From: Pelagomonas calceolata
Taxonomy: Eukaryota; Sar; Pelagophyceae; Pelagomonadales; Pelagomonadaceae
Assembly: GCA_918797485.1 (NCBI GenBank)
Contig: CAKKNE010000001.1
Location: 3,596,001 to 3,660,000 of the forward strand
DNA: 64,000 nt
Reading direction: 5' to 3'
Positions 57,210-64,000 of this stretch are shown piece after piece (position 1 is the first letter of the stretch; each line of letters starts with the position of its first letter). A program made the translations under genes and the position numbers. The notes below the pieces were generated by a model that saw only the letters and a program-made list of their open reading frames with translations, made no database searches and had not been told where the DNA came from.

Positions 57210-57275
57210 TAACACATGTTTTACTAGTATTCCGGACGCGTCGTCGGCGCGCGGGCGGACGCCGTCGACGCGACC

Positions 57276-58598
57276 CTAGATCTCGTCCGTCGCGTCCTTC
57301 TTGGTCGTGACGATGTCCTCGGCGTCGTCGTCGGCCGACTTCGCCAAAAGCATCAACGCCTTCTCCCGCATCTCCTCCTGGCGTTTCTTCTGCTCGGCGA
57401 GCTTCTCTCGGCGAATGCGCTCGGCCTCCAAAGCTGCCTCCTCCCGTTTCAAAGCGATGGTCTCCTTGACGCTCTCGACATACGTGTTGAGCTTCACCGC
57501 GAGTCTGACAGCAAAGGCCGCGTCGCGGTCCTGCGTGCGTCTCGCAGCATCCTTCGCCTTCTCGGCCAAAGCAAACTCAATACATTCCTTGAAGGTCATG
57601 CCGTTGTTCTGGTTCCAGTCGCGCGTGTCGCGCGTGCCGTCGGGGTATACTAGTGCTCCCGAGCCGTTGATCTTGCCTGCACTGAATCTACCGATGAAAC
57701 TATATCCAGTAGTCGGTGATGTGAGTTCGCCTCGCCCGTGATATTTCCCTCGGTACCAGTCCCCGACATAAGTAACACCCGACGGTTGGATGAGCGTACC
57801 CTCGCCGTGCCTCTTCCCCTCCTTCCACTGGCCGTCATATATCTGGCCCGTATGGTAGGTCATCTTGCCCTCGCCGTCGGGCTTGCCGAAGCGCCAGTGG
57901 CCCCGGTATACCGTACCGCCGGGGTACTGCGCCTTGCCCTCGCCGTGAGGTTTACCGTCCTTGAAGACACCGACATACAAGCACCCGTCCGCAAACTTGT
58001 ATCTACCTCCCCCATGAGGCTTGCCGTCCTTCCACAGGCCATCATAACTGTAGTGATGCTCGTTGCCTTCGCTGTTCAGGACATTGTTTCGCGGTGGCGC
58101 TAAGCCGGGCGGCCCGTGCTCCTCCTTCTTATATCCAATGACCCACTTCGGCGTCACCAAGGGTTTGAACGTCTTCCCTTTAGCCCCTTCCTTGTCGGGC
58201 GACAATTGAGCGGCTAACGCCCCTAATGAATCCTTCACCTCCTTGAGCTTCATCTCCTCCTTCGACATGACTTCTTTGGTCGGTCGATTGTACTGGTCGA
58301 ACTTTCGCGCTTTTATGAGATTTTGGTAGATGTCGTCCGAGACCGCGCCGTGCGGCATCCGATCCGACGCCGTAGAATCTTTGATGTGATCGAGATGCTT
58401 CTTGCGCGACGTGATGCCGGCCTTCCGCATCAGCGTCCTATATATCCTCTGCTTCTTCTCCTCGGCTTTCCGTTTGGCCCTTTCTTCCTTGCGCCGGCGC
58501 TCGGCGTAAATTTTTTGCGCAGCTTCCGTCATGGACTCGGGCTCGTTGTCGAGGTCCGCGGCGAGGGCCGCCTGGGCCCGGCGCTGGCGCTCGTTCAT
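57276..58598 (-). CDS. MORN-repeat protein
   Basis: This 440-residue protein has charged coiled-coil ends flanking seven MORN repeats at about 190-345. Examples are YDGLWKDGKPHGGGRYKFADG, YVGVFKDGKPHGEGKAQYPGG, YRGHWRFGKPDGEGKMTYHTG and YDGQWKEGKRHGEGTLIQPSG in style. MORN proteins often link membranes to cytoskeleton or flagellar structures. The start is ATG at 58598, facing the small membrane gene. Confidence 0.88.
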   Translation of the reverse strand: MNERQRRAQAALAADLDNEPESMTEAAQKIYAERRRKEERAKRKAEEKKQRIYRTLMRKAGITSRKKHLDHIKDSTASDRMPHGAVSDDIYQNLIKARKFDQYNRPTKEVMSKEEMKLKEVKDSLGALAAQLSPDKEGAKGKTFKPLVTPKWVIGYKKEEHGPPGLAPPRNNVLNSEGNEHHYSYDGLWKDGKPHGGGRYKFADGCLYVGVFKDGKPHGEGKAQYPGGTVYRGHWRFGKPDGEGKMTYHTGQIYDGQWKEGKRHGEGTLIQPSGVTYVGDWYRGKYHGRGELTSPTTGYSFIGRFSAGKINGSGALVYPDGTRDTRDWNQNNGMTFKECIEFALAEKAKDAARRTQDRDAAFAVRLAVKLNTYVESVKETIALKREEAALEAERIRREKLAEQKKRQEEMREKALMLLAKSADDDAEDIVTTKKDATDEI

Positions 58599-58919
58599 GG
58601 TGCTTTTATCGGTGCCGGTGCTGTGTCGTGGGCATGGTGCTGGGGCGTCCTTTCATGGCCCGGGCGCGCGGCGGCGGCGGTCCGTGGGCGTTTGTAATGC
58701 GCCTGCCGAGCTGTGTTGGCTGCCCCGGGCAGCGGTGGCGCCGAATGAGCGGTAATTGAGCGCTGTTGGCCGCTGTTGGGCAGCTCCCAGCACAGCGCAA
58801 ACTGGGCAGATATTGGGCAGCCTAACCGATCTAAGCGCCCGCACGCACGCGCAGCGTAAACGAGGCACCGCACCCGTTCTCTGGCACCGCGCCCGGCGCC
58901 GCCGCCGCCGCGCCGCGCC
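58599..58919. other. Divergent intergenic region
   Basis: This 321-bp head-to-head region contains a short repeated phrase, CTGTTGG followed by GGGCAG, several times between 58760 and 58822. No gene is supported. Confidence 0.4.
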
Positions 58920-59402
58920 ATGCGGCGCCTCCTCACCGTCATGCTCCTCATGACAGCCCATGCGCAGACGGACGCGCCGACGCCCCGACCCCAGACCCCA
59001 CCGACGGACACGCCGCGGCCGACGCCATCGCCATCACCTAGGCCGCGCAACTGGACGCCGTCGCCCACGCGGTCGCCGAAGCCGACGCTGCCGCCGACGT
59101 TATCCTTTTCGCCCACGTTCGCGCCGTCGCCGGCACCGTCCGTGTCGCCGTCGGCGGCCCCCTCACCGCACCCGACGCCCCAGCCCCAGACGGCCGCGCC
59201 GACGCAGAAGCCGATTCCCGAGAAGTTTCCGTTTTACTTCACGGTCGCTGGTGTGGAGGTCATGAAGACGCAGATCACGTTCCTGAACTCGCTTTGTGCT
59301 TGCGTCTTCGTGGGCGGGACGCTGCGGCATTTGTATGATAGTTTATGGCGGCCGAAGATGTCGCTCGTCGAGGGCGGGCTGCGGAGCAACCGGCGGTTCT
59401 AA
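58920..59402 (+). CDS. Signal peptide, Pro/Ser/Thr stalk, and membrane segment; may be the 5' exon of a larger gene
   Basis: The 160-residue frame begins with a signal peptide (MRRLLTVMLLMTAHAQ), then about 85 residues of Pro/Thr/Ser mucin-like stalk. After that come FYFTVAGVEVMKTQITFLNSLCACVFVGGTLRHLYDSLW, with one membrane helix, and a short basic end. The stalk composition suggests heavy O-glycosylation outside the cell. The downstream exon at 59780-60293 has two more membrane helices. A GTATGA donor-like site lies at 59332, so both could be parts of one gene. Confidence 0.6.
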   Translation: MRRLLTVMLLMTAHAQTDAPTPRPQTPPTDTPRPTPSPSPRPRNWTPSPTRSPKPTLPPTLSFSPTFAPSPAPSVSPSAAPSPHPTPQPQTAAPTQKPIPEKFPFYFTVAGVEVMKTQITFLNSLCACVFVGGTLRHLYDSLWRPKMSLVEGGLRSNRRF

Positions 59403-59672
59403 GGCTTTTGTTTGTGTGTGTGATTCTTGTGGTTTCTTCCGTTGGCCGGCCGCGTTGGGTTTCTCTGTAGCGTAGGATATCTCGTAGGACCGCCGGCCGC
59501 GCATCGGGCAGCGCACGCTCGCGAGGTCGAAGACGCCGGCGCGCCGCGTCCGTCCGGGATAGTGAGTGCCCTCGCCGAGATCTGGTTTGTGGCGTAGCTA
59601 GGGCTGCGGCAACGCTCCTAGTGCTCCTTCCTAGCGTGCTCTGCTGAAACAGCCTAAGCGCGAGGTCGAGGC
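59403..59672. other. Spacer before introner copy 4
   Basis: This 270-bp stretch has no supported gene on its own. A pyrimidine-rich tract followed by AAACAG at about 59646-59652 could be a splice acceptor. It may be intron or 5' leader of the gene to its right. Confidence 0.35.
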
Positions 59673-59779
59673 CTGTGTGGAAATCAACCAGTGTGTCGGG
59701 TGCGCTGGCTCCGTCGAGCGGTGAGGAACCGGCACCGCCACGCCATCGAACGCGCCGTAAAATTTTGATTTCCGCACAG
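59673..59779 (+). mobile_element. Introner element, copy 4 (107 bp)
   Basis: Ends are CTGTGTGGAAATCAA and TTGATTTCCGCACAG (one change). A perfect 8-bp target duplication, GTCGAGGC, flanks it at 59665-59672 and 59780-59787. Its interior matches copy 1 closely (GTGTCGGGTGC, GCTGGCTCCGTCGAGCG, CGCCACGCCATCGA, CGCGCCGTAAAA), so it is probably among the younger copies. Confidence 0.92.
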
Positions 59780-60293
59780 GTCGAGGCGATCGACTCGCCG
59801 AACAACAACGGAGTGGGCCTACGGCTGGGCGTCTTTGGATGTGCTGTTGGTGGCGATCCTCGCGACGGCCATTCAATTGCCTCGACTCGTGAGGATGTTG
59901 GTGAGGGGGCCGTGCAAGGAGGTCGACGGGGCATTGTCCGCATTCATGGAGAATGCCCTCGGTGGTGATACCACCTGCTTTAGATTGGCCGTGCGCATCC
60001 GCCCGGGAATGGTGTTCCTCGCGTTCGTCGCAGTCTTGCATATGGTCTTCGGCGCGCTCGCGGCGCACAACGGGAACACGGCCGTGGCCGAGCGCGTCGC
60101 CGCCGAGACCGACCTGCCCGTCAAGCGCCGGTCCTCGTTCGAGCCCGAGGCCGCCGAGGCCGCCGAGGAGGTCAAGGAGGACGACAAGTCGGACGAAAAG
60201 AAGGGCTTCAGCATGTGGGAGAGCATCTCGCGCAGCGTGACACCGCCGGCGCCCGGCACCGAGTCGCCCATCCACGTGAAGATCGAGGAGTAA
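59780..60293 (+). CDS. 3' exon of a small membrane protein; 5' end unresolved
   Basis: The open frame (codons from 59781) encodes WAYGWASLDVLLVAILATAIQLPRLV and RPGMVFLAFVAVLHMVFGALAAH as two membrane helices, then an acidic, Glu/Lys-rich tail ending in HVKIEE. There is no ATG between the introner and the first helix, so the start lies upstream of the introner, or an in-frame TTG or a later ATG is used. The splice phase after introner copy 4 (donor CTGT|GTGG) is compatible with this frame, but the preceding in-frame stop at about 59643 demands a further upstream junction. No family is recognised. Confidence 0.55.
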
Positions 60294-60378
60294 GAAGTTA
60301 CTACACATAGACATTTACTTCGTTTCGGGGAGTGACGCGGACCGCGCCGCGGCGATGGCGTGCAGGGAAGAAGAGCAT

Positions 60379-61764
60379 TCACCGCCGCCGCGCCAGGACG
60401 AGCGCCACTCCGACGCCGATCGCCGCACCGAGCGCGATATCCCGCCGGCGCTGCACGACGTCGCGCGGCGGCATGACGTCGCGCGGCGGCGGCTCCGTCG
60501 GGGCCGGCGGCGGCGCGGGCGGCCGCTTCGTCGGGTCGCTCTCGATGGAGCCCGAGGACTTGTAGCGAGGCGCCTCAAAGAAGGGCCGCAGGTAGGCGTC
60601 GGGGTGCGAGATCTCGCCCCGCAGCGAGACGCCAACGAGCTCGCGGACCGCGTCCATGTCGCCGGGGTACCTTCCGAAGAGATACGCGAGCTTGGTCGCG
60701 GCCGCCTCCGTCGTCATGTCCCCCGCCGCGACGACACCTTCCTCTTCCAATAGCCTTCCTACTTCGTACGTCGCCAGGACCACGCCGCCGCGTTTACACT
60801 GCGTCGTCGCCACTACCAATACATTGTGCGACCGCGCCGCGCGCAGCGCCTTCAATAGACCCGCGCGCCGCGCCGGCGCCGTGCCCGTCCCATACAACTC
60901 CAACACGACGGCCCTTAATTCGTCCGACTCGAGGCAGCGTAGTAAGGCCTTATCGTCGAAGCCGGGGACCATGCGAAAAACCAAGATCTTCGTCTCCATC
61001 TGCGTGAACGCTTTACACCTTTGTTCTGAGGAAGGCGCCAGCGCCAGGTCGTACCTTGCTCTGAGTGCGACGCCGCACGACGCGAGTGGCGGGAAGTTCG
61101 GCGAGTCGTAGGCCGACAAAGCAAGCGCGTCGACCTTCGTCGTGCGGTTGCCCCGGAGTAATCGATCCCCAAAAAACACGACGACCTCGCTCGGGCCCGC
61201 GTGCGCAAAGATCAAAGCCATCACGAGGTTGCGCCGCGCGTCCGAATAGCTCTCGGCGAAGGGGATCATGCTCCCCGTCAGCACTACTGGTTTTGATAAG
61301 TTTTCCAGCATGAAACTCAGCGCCGACGCGCAGTAGGCCATCGTGTCCGTGCCCATAATCACAACGAACCCGTCGAACTGGTTGTGCGACTGCGCGATGT
61401 CCTGCGCTATCCTACGCCAGTCCTGCGGCACCATGTCCGCGCTGTCCAAGAGAGGGGCATATTCGACAACTTCGTAGGCCGGCATGCGCCTTTCTCGTAA
61501 CTCTGGCATCAATCTCATCTGCTCGGCGAGGTAGCCCGCCTTCGGCTCGAGCGAGCCTCTCTGATTCGGCTTCATGCCCATGGTGCCGCCCGTCAATAAT
61601 ACCAGCACCCTACCATCTCTATCGCTGTCGTCGAGCTCGTCCGTACCATGTAAATTCGTCGCACTGTTGGACGAGGTGATGCGGTGCGGCAGGCCGAGCG
61701 GCTTGAAGGGCGGCTTGCCGGTGAGGGATTCGTCCATGCTTTTGCCGGTTAACGATTCGTCCAT
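60379..61764 (-). CDS. Type I L-asparaginase-like amidohydrolase with C-terminal membrane anchor
   Basis: This 461-residue protein has the asparaginase core: LLTGGTMGM with T61, GTDTMAYCASALSFML at about 138-153, VVLTGSMIPFAESYSDARRNL, and VVLELYGTGTAPA. The two conserved threonine motifs (TGGT and GTDT) are intact, so activity on asparagine is likely. After a Pro-rich linker the C-terminus is DIALGAAIGVGVALVLARRR, a tail anchor with a basic end, as on mitochondrial outer membrane or ER proteins. The first 17 residues contain a perfect repeat, MDESLTGK twice, from a 27-bp tandem duplication. Confidence 0.88.
   Translation of the reverse strand: MDESLTGKSMDESLTGKPPFKPLGLPHRITSSNSATNLHGTDELDDSDRDGRVLVLLTGGTMGMKPNQRGSLEPKAGYLAEQMRLMPELRERRMPAYEVVEYAPLLDSADMVPQDWRRIAQDIAQSHNQFDGFVVIMGTDTMAYCASALSFMLENLSKPVVLTGSMIPFAESYSDARRNLVMALIFAHAGPSEVVVFFGDRLLRGNRTTKVDALALSAYDSPNFPPLASCGVALRARYDLALAPSSEQRCKAFTQMETKILVFRMVPGFDDKALLRCLESDELRAVVLELYGTGTAPARRAGLLKALRAARSHNVLVVATTQCKRGGVVLATYEVGRLLEEEGVVAAGDMTTEAAATKLAYLFGRYPGDMDAVRELVGVSLRGEISHPDAYLRPFFEAPRYKSSGSIESDPTKRPPAPPPAPTEPPPRDVMPPRDVVQRRRDIALGAAIGVGVALVLARRR
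61711..61764. repeat. 27-bp tandem duplication at the asparaginase start
   Basis: Two copies of a 27-bp unit encode MDESLTGK followed by Ser or Pro. Each copy begins with an ATG, so initiation could occur at either without changing the enzyme core. The near identity of the copies suggests a recent event. Confidence 0.7.
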
Positions 61765-62304
61765 GCTTTTGACTGCTGCGCTTTATCGTGTACGTCGCGT
61801 ACAGCGTCAAGAGATTGCAAGGCACTGCTGCAGGCAGGAGAGCTTGGGAGTGCTCGCGTCTTGAGCAATGCTCCGCAGCCGTGGCTATCAGAGACAACAA
61901 ATGGAGTCGTGTGGGCTCTTTTATGCTCGTGCAGTCCGCCAAGGCAGCGCACGATTGTGAGGTCGCAGAGCAAAATCTCGAGGCAGGAGAGGCAGGAGAG
62001 ATCCACGGTTTCTCTCTTGGACATTCACGGGACGCTTCAGAGATTCATACAGGTAGTCTTTGAGCGCTCAACACCCTAGCGGAAGGTAAGACACTAGCAA
62101 ACTCGAGCAAAGCAAAATCGGCAGCTCTGCAGCTCTCCGCGAGCCCGCTAGGCATCCCTGGCAGTACCTAGAGGCCGGGCGGCACCCATCCAAAGAGTAA
62201 AAAAGAATTGAGACAGCGACAGTCCTCGGGAAGGGCCGGCGGAACGCCAAAGCAAGCAAAGTGAGCAGCACCCCGAAACGAGGAGCGGGGCAAGCGGGGA
62301 CGCG
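61765..62304. other. Divergent intergenic region
   Basis: This 540-bp region is head-to-head between the asparaginase and the GNAT-PHD gene. It carries the CTAG motif at 62076-62097 and an A-rich stretch with repeated GCAAA phrases at about 62095-62115 and 62248-62260. No gene is supported. Confidence 0.45.
62076..62097 (-). promoter_or_regulatory. Intergenic CTAG-motif, copy 13
   Basis: On the minus strand it reads CTAGTGTCTTAC-CTT-CCGCTAG, 312 bp upstream of the asparaginase start and pointing toward it. It is also 208 bp upstream of the GNAT gene on the other side. Confidence 0.6.
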
Positions 62305-64000
62305 ATGGCCGAGTCCCCGACGGACAGCGCCACGCTGCCCGACGCCAACGACGACAAGCGCTCAACAAAAAGCGCCGGCAACGCCAAGGGCATCGTGCAC
62401 TTGGAATACGTCGCGCCGGACGTGGACACCCTAGACATCACGCAATTGTCCTTCGAGTTCATAAGCGCGGAGCGCTGCGCGAAGGAGACGGGCGGCGTTG
62501 ACGCGCCAGAAACAAACGCGCGGGCTGTTACAAGATTAGTAGGAGCGTACATCCCCGCGGTTGATGGGCCGACCTATATGAGGAGCGGCGATTATTCCGC
62601 GATCGCTCTGACAGCCCCTTCAAAAATAAATGGAAATGGTGTTGTGGTAGGCGGCTGCGTGTTTAGACCACAAGCCCATGCTTTTAGGGGAGGCACGTGC
62701 CGCTTCATCGAGCTCGCTCTATTTGCGGTGGAGAACCTGTGCCAAGGTCGATCCCTAGGAAGGCAATTGATGGCCTACCTCAAAAGGCATGCGGTGGACA
62801 ACTACCAGGCCCAATCTATATTGACGTTCGCGGACTACAAGGCGTTCGCGTTTTTTAAGAGGGTAGGGTATGATCGAAGAATCAAGACGCCGGCGGCGGT
62901 CTGGCGGGCGCACTGCGTCCACTACAACGGCGCGGCCGTCTGCGAGACGCGGCTCGAAGGTCTGGAGGAGGAGGAGCGGCGAAGGGGCATGCCCCCCGTC
63001 CCAAAAGCATGCCGGATCATCCCCTGCACGTCGGGCCAGCCGAACTGCTACTGTCGGAGCGGACGAACGCGGGCCATCGCGCGCTACGACGGCGCGACGG
63101 GCGAAGAGCTCGCCGTCTACTGTGGCGCGGCTGATGCCGCGCGCAAGTTAGGCCTGGCGGCGTGCTCCGTGACGCACGTCACCAATGGTTTAGCTGAATC
63201 GGCAGGTGGTCACCACTTCCGGTATATTAATGAAGTGGCATGGCTGAATTCCGGTTCAAGGGCAGTGTTAGAACTAGCAAGGGACGGCAGCGTGAAGCAC
63301 GAGCACCCGTCGTGCAACGCCGCGGCCAATCGATTATTTGGGAAGAACACGCGGAAGAACGGTTCCATAGGCGAGTGCTGCAACGGCTATATTGACCACG
63401 TCGACGGCCACGTCTTCCGCTGGGCGGAGCCGCGCATTAACGGCTGCGACTACTGCGGGTCCGACGCCGACGCTGCTACCTTGTTATTGTGTGATGGTAT
63501 TGACGGGCGCTGCGGCGCGACGGCCCACGTCGCCTGCCTCGGCCTGACGGCGACGCCCACCGGCGACCATTTTTGTGATCGGTGCCAGGAACGACTGGAC
63601 GCGGGCTGGTCGGCGACACAACCCGTTCCTAGAAAACTGCCGCGGGGCTACTTCAAGGATAGGAGAGGCGTCACGCCCCAGCCCGTATTAAGGGCGCGCG
63701 CCGAGGACGCGCAGCGCGCGCTCGACGCCGCGCGGCCCACGAAACCGCCGCCGCCGCCCAAACCAATTGTCATCGAGGGCCCGCGCCGGCGCAAGGCCAC
63801 GAAGCGGTTGGGGGAAGACCCCGACGAGGTCGAGGCGCCTGTAAAAAGACGCGCGCCGAGCGCGCCGCGGCGGCCGCGCAATTCGGCGCCGCGGCGGCCG
63901 CGGACGGCGATCAAGCTCAAGGCCGTCTGCGCCGACGCCTTCTTGGAAAGCGGAACCCTCTGCGACCTCTGCGCGCGGCCGGACGGCCGCATGGTCGCGT
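62305..64000 (+). CDS. GNAT acetyltransferase with intron-nuclease-type DNA-binding repeats and PHD finger; truncated by window edge
   Basis: The frame is open from the ATG at 62305 to the window end (565 codons and still open). Residues about 90-195 form a GCN5-type acetyltransferase: VVVGGCVFR, FIELALFAVENLCQGRSLGRQLMAYLKRHA, ILTFADYKAFAFFKRVGYDRRI. Two helix-turn-helix-like repeats of the NUMOD1/IENR1 kind follow (DAARKLGLAACSVTHVTNG then AGGHHFRY, and CNAAANRLFGKNTRKNGSIGECCNG then GHVFRW). A PHD finger comes next (CDYCGS, LLLCDG, CGATAHVACLGL, FCDRC). Then comes a Pro/Arg-rich linker and the start of another Cys-rich finger (CDLCARPDGRMV). It is likely a chromatin-acting acetyltransferase. 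Confidence 0.85.
   Translation, partial: MAESPTDSATLPDANDDKRSTKSAGNAKGIVHLEYVAPDVDTLDITQLSFEFISAERCAKETGGVDAPETNARAVTRLVGAYIPAVDGPTYMRSGDYSAIALTAPSKINGNGVVVGGCVFRPQAHAFRGGTCRFIELALFAVENLCQGRSLGRQLMAYLKRHAVDNYQAQSILTFADYKAFAFFKRVGYDRRIKTPAAVWRAHCVHYNGAAVCETRLEGLEEEERRRGMPPVPKACRIIPCTSGQPNCYCRSGRTRAIARYDGATGEELAVYCGAADAARKLGLAACSVTHVTNGLAESAGGHHFRYINEVAWLNSGSRAVLELARDGSVKHEHPSCNAAANRLFGKNTRKNGSIGECCNGYIDHVDGHVFRWAEPRINGCDYCGSDADAATLLLCDGIDGRCGATAHVACLGLTATPTGDHFCDRCQERLDAGWSATQPVPRKLPRGYFKDRRGVTPQPVLRARAEDAQRALDAARPTKPPPPPKPIVIEGPRRRKATKRLGEDPDEVEAPVKRRAPSAPRRPRNSAPRRPRTAIKLKAVCADAFLESGTLCDLCARPDGRMVA

Noticed and set aside
59275-60314. Two minus-strand frames across introner copy 4
   Set aside because: They read through the introner and lack domains; the plus strand encodes membrane helices.
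1-64000. CRISPR arrays, tRNA or rRNA genes, retroelements and virus-like elements
   Set aside because: No regular spaced repeats, no tRNA-like arms, and no reverse transcriptase, integrase or capsid frames were recognised.

Overview
This is a gene-dense, GC-rich nuclear window from a eukaryote. It carries MCM6, eIF3c, a GATOR1 subunit (NPRL3), a Qa-SNARE, MORN, kelch, ankyrin and armadillo proteins. Most genes are single long exons and many are arranged head-to-head. The few introns include at least three (probably four) short transposon-like introns, 'introner elements', with 15-bp terminal inverted repeats and 8-bp target duplications. This combination suggests a marine stramenopile alga, most likely a pelagophyte related to Aureococcus or Pelagomonas. 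That placement is inference from gene style and introners; no marker gene was compared. No viral copies, rRNA, tRNA or CRISPR arrays were seen.

Layout. 0-13 kb: Tlg2/syntaxin-16 SNARE, a methyltransferase, a Pro-rich protein, a GNB1L/ASA1-like WD40 protein, a MoxR/RavA-like AAA ATPase, two unrecognised proteins and a ViaA-like VWA protein. The ATPase and the VWA protein resemble the two halves of the bacterial RavA-ViaA pair. 13.5-18 kb: one 1487-residue protein that joins BRCT, 2H phosphoesterase, PNKP-type 3' phosphatase and aprataxin-type HIT plus zinc finger. 18.6-30 kb: MCM6, a membrane JmjC protein, two small proteins, SfsA-like, a CaMKII-association-domain protein split by an introner, and eIF3c in two exons. 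30-43 kb: a twin YHS membrane protein, a MATE transporter, F-box/ARM, kelch, a cyclophilin, a membrane protein and a GT90 glycosyltransferase. 42.8-47 kb: a 1349-residue ankyrin-SPRY gene that is only readable as one protein when two introners are spliced out. 47-64 kb: NPRL3, an ARM protein, an unknown, a type III polyketide synthase with an N-terminal membrane anchor, a CRAL-TRIO protein, a MORN protein, small membrane proteins, a tail-anchored asparaginase, and a GNAT-PHD chromatin protein running off the right edge.

Two signals cut across the genes. The first is the introner family. One inverted repeat (CTGTGTGGAAATCAA) supplies the GT donor at one end and the AG acceptor at the other, so it can be spliced in either orientation. 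The 8-bp target duplication plus 4 retained bases adds exactly 12 nt, which keeps the reading frame. The second is a recurrent 20-22 bp intergenic motif (CTAGTGTCTTAC, a short variable stretch, then CCGCTAG). It lies about 70-400 bp upstream of start codons and points in the direction of the gene in nearly every copy. It behaves like a promoter element that I do not recognise.
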